64,000 nucleotides of DNA from Streptomyces sp. BV286 (GTDB lineage: Bacteria > Actinomycetota > Actinomycetes > Streptomycetales > Streptomycetaceae), in the NCBI RefSeq assembly GCF_019090165.1, contig NZ_JAHRIB010000024.1:1-64000 (forward strand). Direction: 5' to 3'. The number at the start of each line of letters is the position of its first letter. Position 1 is the first letter of the stretch. This document shows positions 48,961 through 57,120 of this stretch, piece by piece. Below the pieces are notes generated by a model, which was not told the DNA's origin, made no database searches, and saw only the letters and a program-made list of their open reading frames with translations. The position numbers and the translations under genes are program-made.

Positions 48961-49776
48961 ATGTCCCAGCCCGCCAAGTCCCCCCGTACACCGGCCACGT
49001 CCGACGCACCCGAAAGTGCCGTGGGCGGTCGCGCGGCCGCCCAGCGGCTCAAGATGCGCCGAGAACTGGCCGCCGCCGCGATGGAGCTGTTCGCGACGAA
49101 GGGGTACGAGGCGACGACGGTCGACGAGATCGCGGCCGCGGCCGGGGTCGCCCGGCGCACCTTCTTCCGCCACTTCCGCTCCAAGGAAGAGGCGATCTTC
49201 CCGGACCACGACGACACCCTGATCCGGGCCGAGGCGGTGCTCAACGCCGCGCCGGCGCACGAGCATCCACTGGACACGGTGTGCCGCGGGATCAAGGAAG
49301 TCATGAAGATGTACGCGGCCCGGCCGGAGATCTCGGTGTCGCGCTACAAACTCACCCGTGAGGTGCCGACGCTGCGGGAGGCGGAGATCGCGTCCGTGGC
49401 CCGGTACGAGCGGCTGTTCACCCGCTATCTGCTGGGGCACTTCGACGAGCACGCCCACGACGACGACGCCAACGACGACCCGCTGCTCGCGGAGGTCGCC
49501 GCGTCCGCCGTGGTCACCGCCCACAACCACGTACTGCGCAGGTGGCTGCGGGCGGGCGCCCAGGGGGACGTCGAGGCGCAGCTCGACCACGCCTTCGCGA
49601 TCGTGCGGAAGACCTTCGGGACGGGGATCGGCGCCGGGCGGGAGACCGCCGCGCACGCGGCGCCCGCGTCCGCGGCCTCGGTGGAGGGAGAGGTGCTGGT
49701 GACCGTCGCCCGGGTCGACGCCCCGCTGCACCAGGTGATGCGCACCATCGAGCAGGCACTCAAGGAACGGTCGTAA
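48961..49776 (+). CDS. TetR-family regulator
   Basis: A 271-residue TetR protein. HTH at about 25-72: AAQRLKMRRELAAAAMELFA, KGYEATTVDEIAAAAGVARRTFFRHFRSKE. The ligand domain follows (VCRGIKEVMKMYAARPEISV...), with a Pro/Ala-poor C-terminal extension ending APLHQVMRTIEQALKERS. Start MSQPAKS at 48961 is preferred; no good ribosome site is seen, and an in-frame ATG at 48502 would add 153 repeat-rich residues. It lies between the dehydrogenase and ccr genes, so control of acyl-CoA genes is a fair guess. A strong terminator follows. Confidence 0.9.
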   Translation: MSQPAKSPRTPATSDAPESAVGGRAAAQRLKMRRELAAAAMELFATKGYEATTVDEIAAAAGVARRTFFRHFRSKEEAIFPDHDDTLIRAEAVLNAAPAHEHPLDTVCRGIKEVMKMYAARPEISVSRYKLTREVPTLREAEIASVARYERLFTRYLLGHFDEHAHDDDANDDPLLAEVAASAVVTAHNHVLRRWLRAGAQGDVEAQLDHAFAIVRKTFGTGIGAGRETAAHAAPASAASVEGEVLVTVARVDAPLHQVMRTIEQALKERS

Positions 49777-49817
49777 CCCCTGCGCGGAACCGCGGCTCCG
49801 CCGCTGGTCCCGCCCTC

Positions 49818-49856
49818 GCCGGACGAGCTCGACAAGAGCGCGTCCGGCTTCTTTTT
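49818..49856 (+). terminator. Intrinsic terminator after tetR
   Basis: GCCGGACG-a-GCTC / GAGC-g-CGTCCGGC forms a 12-bp stem with one internal mismatch and a 5-nt loop (gacaa), followed by TTCTTTTTG. A classical rho-independent terminator, 42 bp after the stop. Confidence 0.9.
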
Positions 49857-50209
49857 GCCCGCATTCAGCCCTTTCGCGGCCCCGCCTGATCGATCATCGC
49901 TCACGTGTCGCGTAAAGATTTCACCTGAGCGTAATTTCTGGCACTCCGTGCCTTGCGAGGTGACACGGCGTGCCATACGTTGAAGGAGTCCGGGCGGCCG
50001 GCGTGCAGCGATCCTTCGTACGCCGGCTGTCCCCGCAAACCGATTGGTCTGCGCGCCCGGACGCCTGCGTCACAGGCAACCTTCCGCGCCACAAAGCGCT
50101 GCCGAGCACCACCCCCGCCGAACCGACGGCACGCCTCACACCAGCAGCAGCACCCACCCCGACGTAACCCTCAGCGTTCCCCTCAGACGCTCTCGCCGGA
50201 GGCAACACC
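49857..50209 (+). other. ccr promoter and leader region
   Basis: The region is relatively A+T-rich at 49895-49940. GGCAC-tcc-GTGCC at 49940-49952 is a perfect inverted repeat and may be an operator; a weak promoter TTGCGA (49953-49958) / ATACGT (49975-49980) follows it. The presumed leader of about 220 nt contains GCCGGCGT/ACGCCGGC (49997-50027) and GCCTG-cgtca-CAGGC stem-loops. No cobalamin-riboswitch B12 box was found. Short open frames are present but look non-coding. Confidence 0.4.
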
Positions 50210-51547
50210 GTGAAGGAAATCCTGGACGCGATTCAGTCGCGGACGGCCACGTCCGCCGACTTCGCCGCACTGCCGCTCCCCGAGTCCTACCGCGCGATCA
50301 CCGTGCACAAGGACGAGGCGGAGATGTTCGCCGGGCTCAGCACCCGTGACAAGGACCCCCGCAAGTCGATCCACCTGGACGACGTGCCGGTGCCGGAGCT
50401 CGGCCCCGGCGAGGCCCTGGTGGCCGTCATGGCCTCCTCGGTCAACTACAACTCGGTGTGGACCTCGATCTTCGAGCCGGTGTCGACGTTCTCCTTCCTG
50501 GAGCGCTACGGCAGGCTCAGCGAGCTCACCAAGCGCCACGACCTGCCGTACCACGTCATCGGCTCCGACCTGGCGGGCGTCGTGCTGCGCACCGGTCCCG
50601 GCGTGAACGCCTGGCACCCGGGCGACGAGGTCGTCGCGCACTGTCTGTCCGTCGAGCTGGAGTCCAGCGACGGCCACAACGACACCATGCTCGACCCCGA
50701 GCAGCGCATCTGGGGCTTCGAGACGAACTTCGGCGGCCTCGCCGAGATCGCGCTCGTCAAGTCCAACCAGTTGATGCCCAAGCCCGACCACCTGAGCTGG
50801 GAGGAGGCCGCCGCTCCGGGGCTCGTGAACTCCACGGCCTACCGGCAGCTGGTCTCCCGCAACGGCGCCGGCATGAAGCAGGGCGACAACGTCCTCATCT
50901 GGGGCGCGAGCGGCGGTCTCGGCTCGTACGCCACCCAGTTCGCCCTCGCCGGCGGCGCCAACCCCATCTGCGTGGTGAGCAGCCCGCAGAAGGCGGACAT
51001 CTGCCGCGCGATGGGCGCCGAGGCGATCATCGACCGCAACGCCGAGGACTACAAGTTCTGGAAGGACGAGCACAACCAGGACCCGCGCGAGTGGAAGCGC
51101 TTCGGCAAGCGCATCCGTGAGCTCACCGGTGGCGAGGACGTCGACATCGTCTTCGAGCACCCGGGCCGCGAGACCTTCGGCGCCTCCGTCTACGTCACGC
51201 GCAAGGGCGGCACGATCGTCACCTGCGCCTCGACGTCGGGCTACAACCACGAGTACGACAACCGCTACCTGTGGATGTCCCTGAAGCGGATCATCGGCTC
51301 GCACTTCGCCAACTACCGCGAGGCCTGGGAGGCCAACCGGCTCATCGCGAAGGGCAAGATCCACCCGACGCTGTCCAAGGTGTACTCACTGGAGGAGACC
51401 GGGCAGGCCGCGTACGACGTGCACCGCAACCTCCACCAGGGCAAGGTCGGCGTGCTCGCGCTGGCGCCCGCCGAGGGCCTCGGTGTGCGGGACGAGGAGA
51501 AGCGCGCCCAGCACATCGACGCCATCAACCGCTTCCGGAACATCTGA
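50210..51547 (+). CDS. ccrA: Crotonyl-CoA carboxylase/reductase
   Basis: A 445-residue medium-chain-dehydrogenase-family enzyme that reductively carboxylates crotonyl-CoA to (2S)-ethylmalonyl-CoA with NADPH and CO2. Motifs: EILDAIQSRTATSADFAALP and YRAITVHKDEAEMFAG (Ccr N-terminus), ALVAVMASSVNYNSVWTSIF, VIGSDLAGVVLRTG, and the nucleotide motif LIWGASGGLGSYATQFALAGG. Length and motifs are those of true Ccr rather than of a simple quinone reductase. First gene of the ethylmalonyl-CoA cluster; 10 bp to ecm. The start is GTG at 50210. Confidence 0.96.
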   Translation: MKEILDAIQSRTATSADFAALPLPESYRAITVHKDEAEMFAGLSTRDKDPRKSIHLDDVPVPELGPGEALVAVMASSVNYNSVWTSIFEPVSTFSFLERYGRLSELTKRHDLPYHVIGSDLAGVVLRTGPGVNAWHPGDEVVAHCLSVELESSDGHNDTMLDPEQRIWGFETNFGGLAEIALVKSNQLMPKPDHLSWEEAAAPGLVNSTAYRQLVSRNGAGMKQGDNVLIWGASGGLGSYATQFALAGGANPICVVSSPQKADICRAMGAEAIIDRNAEDYKFWKDEHNQDPREWKRFGKRIRELTGGEDVDIVFEHPGRETFGASVYVTRKGGTIVTCASTSGYNHEYDNRYLWMSLKRIIGSHFANYREAWEANRLIAKGKIHPTLSKVYSLEETGQAAYDVHRNLHQGKVGVLALAPAEGLGVRDEEKRAQHIDAINRFRNI

Positions 51548-51557
51548 GGGCCATCCC

Positions 51558-53606
51558 ATGACTGAGCGCCAGACGCCGCAGGCGAAAAGGGAAAAGGACC
51601 GGCCGTGGCTGATGCGGACGTACGCCGGTCACTCCACGGCCGAGGCGTCCAACGAGCTGTACCGGCGCAACCTCGCCAAGGGCCAGACGGGTCTGTCGGT
51701 CGCGTTCGACCTGCCGACCCAGACCGGGTACGACCCCGACCACATCCTCGCCCGCGGCGAGGTCGGCCGGGTCGGCGTGCCGGTCTCGCACCTCGGTGAC
51801 ATGCGCCGGCTGTTCCAGGACATCCCCCTGGAGCAGATGAACACCTCGATGACCATCAACGCCACCGCCATGTGGCTGCTGGCGCTCTACCAGGTCGTCG
51901 CCGAGGAGCAGGGCGCCGACATCACCCAGCTCCAGGGGACGACCCAGAACGACATCGTGAAGGAGTACCTGTCACGGGGGACGCACGTCTTCCCGCCGGT
52001 GCCCTCGCTCCGTCTGACGACGGACATGATCTGCTACACGGTCAACAACATCCCCAAGTGGAACCCGATCAACATCTGCAGTTACCACCTGCAGGAGGCG
52101 GGAGCCACTCCGGTCCAGGAGATCGCGTACGCGATGTCCACCGCGATCGCCGTCCTGGACGCGGTGTTCGCGTCCGGGCAGATCCGCGAGGACCAGAAGG
52201 GTGACGTGGTCGCGCGGATCTCGTTCTTCGTCAACGCGGGGGTCCGCTTCGTCGAGGAGATGTGCAAGATGCGCGCGTTCGGCCGCATCTGGGACAGGAT
52301 CACGCGCGAGCGGTACGGGATCGAGAACCCCAAGCAGCGCCGCTTCCGGTACGGGGTCCAGGTCAACTCGCTCGGTCTGACCGAGGCCCAGCCGGAGAAC
52401 AACATCCAGCGGATCGTGCTGGAGATGCTGGCCGTGACCCTCTCGAAGGACGCCCGCGCACGGGCCGTCCAACTCCCCGCCTGGAACGAGGCGTTGGGGC
52501 TGCCCCGGCCCTGGGACCAGCAGTGGTCGCTGCGCATGCAGCAGGTGCTCGCGTACGAGAGCGACCTGCTGGAGTACGCGGACATCTTCGAGGGCTCGCA
52601 CGTCGTCGAGGCGAAGGTCGCGCAGCTGGTCGAGGACTCGTTCGCCGAGATCGACCGGATCCAGGAGATGGGCGGCGCGATGGCCGCCGTCGAGTCGGGC
52701 TACCTGAAGTCGCAGCTCGTCTCCTCGCACGCCGAGCGCCGGGCCCGTATCGAGTCCGGCGACGAGAAGATCGTCGGCGTCAACATCTTCGAGTCGACCG
52801 AGCCGAACCCGCTCACGGCCGACCTGGACGCCGCGATCCAGACGGTCGACCCCGCGGTCGAGGCCCGGGTGAGCGCCGCCCTCACGGACTGGCGCGACAG
52901 CCGCTACCAGCCTCCCTTCAACCACCCGCGCCCCTGCAAGGCGCTGGACAGGCTGAAGGAGGCCGCGAAGGGCACCGGCAACCTCATGGAGGCCACCCTG
53001 GAGTGCGCCCGTGCCGGGGTCACGACCGGCGAGTGGGCCGGTGCCCTGCGCGAGGTCTTCGGCGAGTTCCGCGCCCCCACCGGTGTCTCCTCCGCGCCCG
53101 TCGCGGTGACCGCCGAGGAGGGCTCGGCCATGTCGGAGGTCCGCCGCAAGGTGGAACTGACCGCGAAGGACATGGGCGTCGGCAAGCTCCGCTTCCTGGT
53201 GGGCAAGCCGGGCCTGGACGGGCACTCGAACGGCGCCGAGCAGATCGCCGTGCGGGCCCGCGACGCCGGCTTCGAGGTCGTCTACCAGGGCATCAGGCTC
53301 ACGCCCGAGCAGATCGTGGACGCGGCCGTCGCCGAGGACGTCCACGCGGTGGGCCTTTCCATCCTCTCCGGCTCGCACGCCCAGCTGGTGCCGGACGTGC
53401 TGGAACGGCTCCGTGTGGCCGGTGCCACAGACATCCCGGTGATCGCCGGTGGCATCATCCCGAATGGCGACGCCGAAGACCTGCGGGCCGCGGGAGTGGC
53501 CGCGGTCTTCACTCCGAAGGATTTCGACATCACCGGAATCATCGGCCGGATCGTCGACGAGATCCGGAAAGCGAACAAGCTCGACCCACTGGAGGTCCCC
53601 GCATGA
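51558..53606 (+). CDS. ecm: (2R)-ethylmalonyl-CoA mutase, adenosylcobalamin-dependent
   Basis: A 682-residue acyl-CoA mutase. The N-terminal barrel has RTYAGHSTAEASNELYRRNL, GLSVAFDLPTQTGYDPDH, MNTSMTINATAMWLLALY and GTTQNDIVKEYLSRGTHVFP. The C-terminal B12 domain has GLDGHSNGAEQIA (D-x-H-x-x-G, the cobalt-binding His), LSILSGSHAQLVPDVLE and VIAGGIIPN. The gene order with ccr identifies ethylmalonyl-CoA rather than methylmalonyl-CoA mutase; it makes methylsuccinyl-CoA. ATGA overlap with the next gene. Confidence 0.95.
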   Translation: MTERQTPQAKREKDRPWLMRTYAGHSTAEASNELYRRNLAKGQTGLSVAFDLPTQTGYDPDHILARGEVGRVGVPVSHLGDMRRLFQDIPLEQMNTSMTINATAMWLLALYQVVAEEQGADITQLQGTTQNDIVKEYLSRGTHVFPPVPSLRLTTDMICYTVNNIPKWNPINICSYHLQEAGATPVQEIAYAMSTAIAVLDAVFASGQIREDQKGDVVARISFFVNAGVRFVEEMCKMRAFGRIWDRITRERYGIENPKQRRFRYGVQVNSLGLTEAQPENNIQRIVLEMLAVTLSKDARARAVQLPAWNEALGLPRPWDQQWSLRMQQVLAYESDLLEYADIFEGSHVVEAKVAQLVEDSFAEIDRIQEMGGAMAAVESGYLKSQLVSSHAERRARIESGDEKIVGVNIFESTEPNPLTADLDAAIQTVDPAVEARVSAALTDWRDSRYQPPFNHPRPCKALDRLKEAAKGTGNLMEATLECARAGVTTGEWAGALREVFGEFRAPTGVSSAPVAVTAEEGSAMSEVRRKVELTAKDMGVGKLRFLVGKPGLDGHSNGAEQIAVRARDAGFEVVYQGIRLTPEQIVDAAVAEDVHAVGLSILSGSHAQLVPDVLERLRVAGATDIPVIAGGIIPNGDAEDLRAAGVAAVFTPKDFDITGIIGRIVDEIRKANKLDPLEVPA

Positions 53607-54568
53607 CCAGCCCCGTCAACCGCCTTCGTCCGCGGCGTTCCTGCCTCGCCGTGCCGGGGAGCAACCCCCGCTTCCTGGAGAAGGCGCAGGGCCTCCCGGC
53701 CGACCAGGTCTTCCTGGACCTGGAGGACGCGTGCGCGCCGCTGGCCAAGCCCGAGGCCCGGCACACCATCGTCAAGTTCCTCAACGAGGGTGACTGGACG
53801 GGCAAGACGCGGGTCGTGCGCGTCAACGACTGGACGACGGAGTGGACGTACCGCGATGTCGTCACCGTCGTCGAGGGCGCGGGCCAGAACCTCGACTGCA
53901 TCATGCTGCCGAAGGTGCAGACGGCCCAGCAGGTCGTCGCCCTCGATCTCCTCCTCACCCAGATCGAGAAGACGATGGGCTTCGAGGTCGGCAAGATCGG
54001 CATCGAGGCGCAGATCGAGAACGCCCAGGGTCTGAACAACGTCAACGAGATCGCGACGGCCTCCCAGCGCGTCGAGACGATCATCTTCGGCCCGGCCGAC
54101 TTCATGGCGTCGATCAACATGAAGTCGCTGGTCGTGGGCGAGCAGCCGCCCGGCTACCCGGCGGACGCCTACCACTACATCCTGATGAAGATCCTGATGG
54201 CCGCCCGCGCCAACAACCTCCAGGCGATCGACGGCCCCTACCTGCAGATCCGCAACGTCGACGGCTACCGCGAGGTGGCCCGGCGCGCCGCTGCCCTCGG
54301 CTTCGACGGCAAGTGGGTGCTGCACCCGGGTCAGGTCGAGGCGTCCAACGAGATCTTCTCGCCCTCGCAGGAGGACTTCGACCACGCCGAGCTGATCCTG
54401 GACGCGTACGAGTACTACACGTCCGAGGCGGGCGGCAAGAAGGGCTCCGCGATGATCGGCGACGAGATGATCGACGAGGCCAGCCGCAAGATGGCGCTGG
54501 TCATCTCGGGCAAGGGCCGGGCCGCCGGCCTGCAGCGCACGTCCAAGTTCGAAGCGCCGGAGGCCTGA
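53603..54568 (+). CDS. HpcH/HpaI-CitE family lyase (beta-methylmalyl-/malyl-CoA lyase type)
   Basis: A 321-residue TIM-barrel lyase of the CitE/Mcl family. RRSCLAVPGSNPRFLEKA, DQVFLDLEDACAP (metal Glu/Asp), CIMLPKVQTAQQVVALD, IGIEAQIENAQGLNNVNEIA (catalytic Glu), and DGKWVLHPGQVEASNEIFSP are visible. In the ethylmalonyl-CoA pathway such enzymes split beta-methylmalyl-CoA into glyoxylate and propionyl-CoA and may form malyl-CoA. Overlaps ecm by four bases; 4 bp to the hydratase gene. Confidence 0.92.
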   Translation: MTSPVNRLRPRRSCLAVPGSNPRFLEKAQGLPADQVFLDLEDACAPLAKPEARHTIVKFLNEGDWTGKTRVVRVNDWTTEWTYRDVVTVVEGAGQNLDCIMLPKVQTAQQVVALDLLLTQIEKTMGFEVGKIGIEAQIENAQGLNNVNEIATASQRVETIIFGPADFMASINMKSLVVGEQPPGYPADAYHYILMKILMAARANNLQAIDGPYLQIRNVDGYREVARRAAALGFDGKWVLHPGQVEASNEIFSPSQEDFDHAELILDAYEYYTSEAGGKKGSAMIGDEMIDEASRKMALVISGKGRAAGLQRTSKFEAPEA

Positions 54569-54572
54569 GCAC

Positions 54573-55085
54573 ATGCAGTTCGGACGCACCTACGAGGAGT
54601 TCGAGGTCGGCGCGGTCTACAAGCACTGGCCCGGCAAGACGGTCACCGAGTACGACGACCACCTCTTCTGTCTCCTGACCATGAACCACCACCCGCTCCA
54701 CATGGACACCAACTATGCGGAGAACACGACCGACTTCGGCAAGAACGTCGTCGTGGGGAACTACATCTACTCCCTGCTGCTCGGCATGTCCGTGCCCGAC
54801 GTGTCCGGCAAGGCGATCGCCAACCTGGAGATCGAGTCGCTGCGCCACGTCGCGCCGACCTTCCACGGCGACACGATCTACGGCGAGACGACGGTCCTCG
54901 ACAAGACGCCCTCCCGGTCGAAGAACGACCGCGGGATCGTCTACGTCGAGACGAAGGGCTACAAGCAGGACGGCACCCTGGTCTGCGTGTTCCGCCGCAA
55001 GGTGATGGTCCCCACCGAGACGTACATCAAGGAGCGCGGCGGCGAGCAGCCCGGCCGGCCCCAGCTGAAGGAGCAGGAGAAGTAG
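54573..55085 (+). CDS. mch: MaoC-family mesaconyl-CoA hydratase
   Basis: A 170-residue single hot-dog MaoC-type hydratase. FGRTYEEFEVGAVYKHWPGK (entry strand), VTEYDDHLFCLLTMNHHPLHMD (the hydratase D-x4-H motif with Asp and His), GKNVVVGNYIYSLLLGMS. Context assigns hydration of mesaconyl-CoA to beta-methylmalyl-CoA. It is half the length of the double-domain Rhodobacter-type enzyme. Two bp before the acyl-CoA dehydrogenase gene. Confidence 0.88.
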   Translation: MQFGRTYEEFEVGAVYKHWPGKTVTEYDDHLFCLLTMNHHPLHMDTNYAENTTDFGKNVVVGNYIYSLLLGMSVPDVSGKAIANLEIESLRHVAPTFHGDTIYGETTVLDKTPSRSKNDRGIVYVETKGYKQDGTLVCVFRRKVMVPTETYIKERGGEQPGRPQLKEQEK

Positions 55086-55087
55086 CC

Positions 55088-56293
55088 ATGGCGCGACTCG
55101 CCCAGACCGCAGGTCTGACCGACATCCAGCAGGAGATCCTGTCCACCGTCCGGGACTTCGTGGACAAGGAGATCATCCCGGTCGCGACCGGGCTGGAGCA
55201 CCGCGACGAGTACCCGCAGCAGATCGTCGACGGGCTCAAGGAGTTGGGCCTCTTCGGCCTGATGATCCCCGAGGAGTACGGGGGCCTGGGTGAGTCGCTC
55301 CTCACCTACGCGCTGTGCGTGGAGGAGATCGCGCGCGGCTGGATGTCGGTGTCCGGCATCATCAACACCCACTTCATCGTGGCCTACATGCTCAAGCAGC
55401 ACGGCACGCAGGAGCAGAAGGAGTACTTCCTGCCGCGCATGGCGGCGGGCGAGGTGCGCGGCGCGTTCTCCATGTCCGAGCCGGCGCTCGGCTCGGACGT
55501 GTCGGCCATCACCTCGAAGGCGGTGAAGGACGGCGACGACTACGTCCTGAACGGTCAGAAGATGTGGCTGACGAACGGCGGGACGTCGACGCTCGTGGCC
55601 GTCCTCGTGAAGAGTGACGAAGGCCACCCGGAGGGCACTCCGGCGCACAAGTCGATGACGACCTTCCTCGTGGAGAAGGAACCCGGCTTCGGTGAGGTCC
55701 GCCCCGGCCTGACCATCCCCGGGAAGATCGACAAGATGGGCTACAAGGGCGTCGACACCACCGAGCTGATCATGGATGGCCTGCGAATTCCGGCCAATCG
55801 TGTGCTCGGCGGCGTCACCGGACGAGGCTTCTATCACATGATGGACGGCGTCGAGGTGGGCCGGGTCAACGTGGCCGCCCGTGGCTGCGGTGTCGCTCAG
55901 CGTGCGTTTGAGCTGGGTGTTTCGTACGCCCAGCAGCGGCACACCTTCGGCAAGCCGATCGCCCAGCACCAGGCGATCCAGTTCAAGCTGGCCGAGATGG
56001 CTACCAAGGTCGAGGCCGCCCATGCGATGATGGTTAACGCGGCACGCAAAAAGGACTCCGGGGAGCGAAACGACCTCGAAGCAGGGATGGCGAAGTACCT
56101 CGCCTCCGAGTACTGCAAAGAGGTCGTCGAGGACGCCTTCCGGATCCACGGCGGCTACGGCTTCTCCAAGGAGTACGAGATCGAGCGCCTCTACCGCGAG
56201 GCCCCGATGCTGCTCATCGGTGAAGGTACCGCCGAAATCCAGAAAATGATCATCGGACGCAGGCTGCTCGAAGAGTATCGGTTCCAAGGCTAG
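55088..56293 (+). CDS. mcd: Acyl-CoA dehydrogenase, probable methylsuccinyl-CoA dehydrogenase
   Basis: A 401-residue flavin acyl-CoA dehydrogenase. LFGLMIPEEYGGLGES, AFSMSEPALGSDVSAITSKA (FAD/substrate loop), QKMWLTNGGTSTLVAVLVKS, RHTFGKPIAQHQAIQFKLAEM, and EYEIERLYREAPMLLIGEGTAEIQKMIIGR with the Glu region of the active site. Its place behind ecm and mch points to oxidation of methylsuccinyl-CoA to mesaconyl-CoA; it lacks the N-terminal extension of the proteobacterial enzyme, so the assignment is by context. Needs electron-transfer flavoprotein. Confidence 0.88.
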   Translation: MARLAQTAGLTDIQQEILSTVRDFVDKEIIPVATGLEHRDEYPQQIVDGLKELGLFGLMIPEEYGGLGESLLTYALCVEEIARGWMSVSGIINTHFIVAYMLKQHGTQEQKEYFLPRMAAGEVRGAFSMSEPALGSDVSAITSKAVKDGDDYVLNGQKMWLTNGGTSTLVAVLVKSDEGHPEGTPAHKSMTTFLVEKEPGFGEVRPGLTIPGKIDKMGYKGVDTTELIMDGLRIPANRVLGGVTGRGFYHMMDGVEVGRVNVAARGCGVAQRAFELGVSYAQQRHTFGKPIAQHQAIQFKLAEMATKVEAAHAMMVNAARKKDSGERNDLEAGMAKYLASEYCKEVVEDAFRIHGGYGFSKEYEIERLYREAPMLLIGEGTAEIQKMIIGRRLLEEYRFQG

Positions 56294-56304
56294 ATCTACC
56301 GATT

Positions 56305-56339
56305 CGGGGTGTTTTCATCGAGAAGAAGATCACACCCCG
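56305..56339 (+). terminator. Stem-loop at the end of the ethylmalonyl-CoA cluster
   Basis: CGGGGTGT and ACACCCCG form an 8-bp perfect stem around a 19-nt loop, 12 bp beyond the stop. The loop is long and no T-run follows the stem, though TTTT begins the loop. It could end or attenuate the operon before psd. Confidence 0.45.
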
Positions 56340-56463
56340 TCAACACTCTTCGGACGTCGACTCGGCTTCCTGGCTTGCCCAGTTGCTGCCCGCGACCGGT
56401 ACGATTCCGGGAAAGCCGCCGTCCCCAGTCACAGCGCGGCATCATCCGCTACGAAGGTCATCC

Positions 56464-57120
56464 ATGCCCGACAGCCAAACCTCCGCACCACGCGACAGCC
56501 TGGTCGGCGTACGTCTCGCGCGCGGAGCATCGCCGTGGCTCGTCCCGACCGTCGCCACCGCAGCCCTCAGCCTGGTACGCGCGCGCAAGTCCGGCGCCGC
56601 CAAGGCCGTGGCCGTTCCCGCCACCGCGCTCGCGGCGGGCATGCTGTGGTTCTTCCGCGACCCCGAGCGCGAGATCGCCCCGGGCCGGGTCATCTCGCCT
56701 GCCGATGGTGTGGTGCAGAGCATCATGCCGTGGAAGGACGGGCGTACCCGCGTCGCGATCTTCATGAGCCCGCTGAACGTCCACGTCAACCGCGCGCCCC
56801 TTTCCGGCACGGTGACATCGGTCGAGCACATCCCCGGTGGGTTCGTTCCGGCGTTCAACAAGGAGAGCGAGAACAACGAACGCGTTGTCTGGCACTTCGA
56901 CACCGAGCTCGGCGACATCGAGATGATCCAGATCGCCGGTGCGGTCGCGCGGCGCATCGTGCCGTACATCCCGCAGGGCACGAAGGTCGAGCAGGGTGAC
57001 CGCATCGGGCTGATCCGCTTCGGGTCGCGCGTCGACATCTACCTCCCCGAGGGCGTGGACGTCGACGTGGAGGTCGGTCAGAAGACCGTGGCGGGGGTGA
57101 CTCGCATTGACCGTGACTGA
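56464..57120 (+). CDS. psd: Phosphatidylserine decarboxylase proenzyme
   Basis: A 218-residue PSD-A type enzyme. ALAAGMLWFFRDPEREIAPG (membrane-near segment), SPADGVVQSI, AIFMSPLNVHVNRAPLSGTV and the autocleavage site FGSR (Gly187-Ser188), where Ser becomes the pyruvoyl group; the common LGST is FGSR here. It makes phosphatidylethanolamine. Coupled to pssA, whose start lies inside its end. The ATG at 56464 follows GAAGG at 7 nt. Confidence 0.94.
   Translation: MPDSQTSAPRDSLVGVRLARGASPWLVPTVATAALSLVRARKSGAAKAVAVPATALAAGMLWFFRDPEREIAPGRVISPADGVVQSIMPWKDGRTRVAIFMSPLNVHVNRAPLSGTVTSVEHIPGGFVPAFNKESENNERVVWHFDTELGDIEMIQIAGAVARRIVPYIPQGTKVEQGDRIGLIRFGSRVDIYLPEGVDVDVEVGQKTVAGVTRIDRD

Noticed and set aside
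49970..50167. Leader peptide or small gene before ccr
   Set aside because: No properly spaced ribosome site and shadow-like composition; better explained as untranslated leader.
49857..50209. Cobalamin riboswitch before ccr/ecm
   Set aside because: No B12-box consensus or matching core could be found by eye; only simple hairpins.
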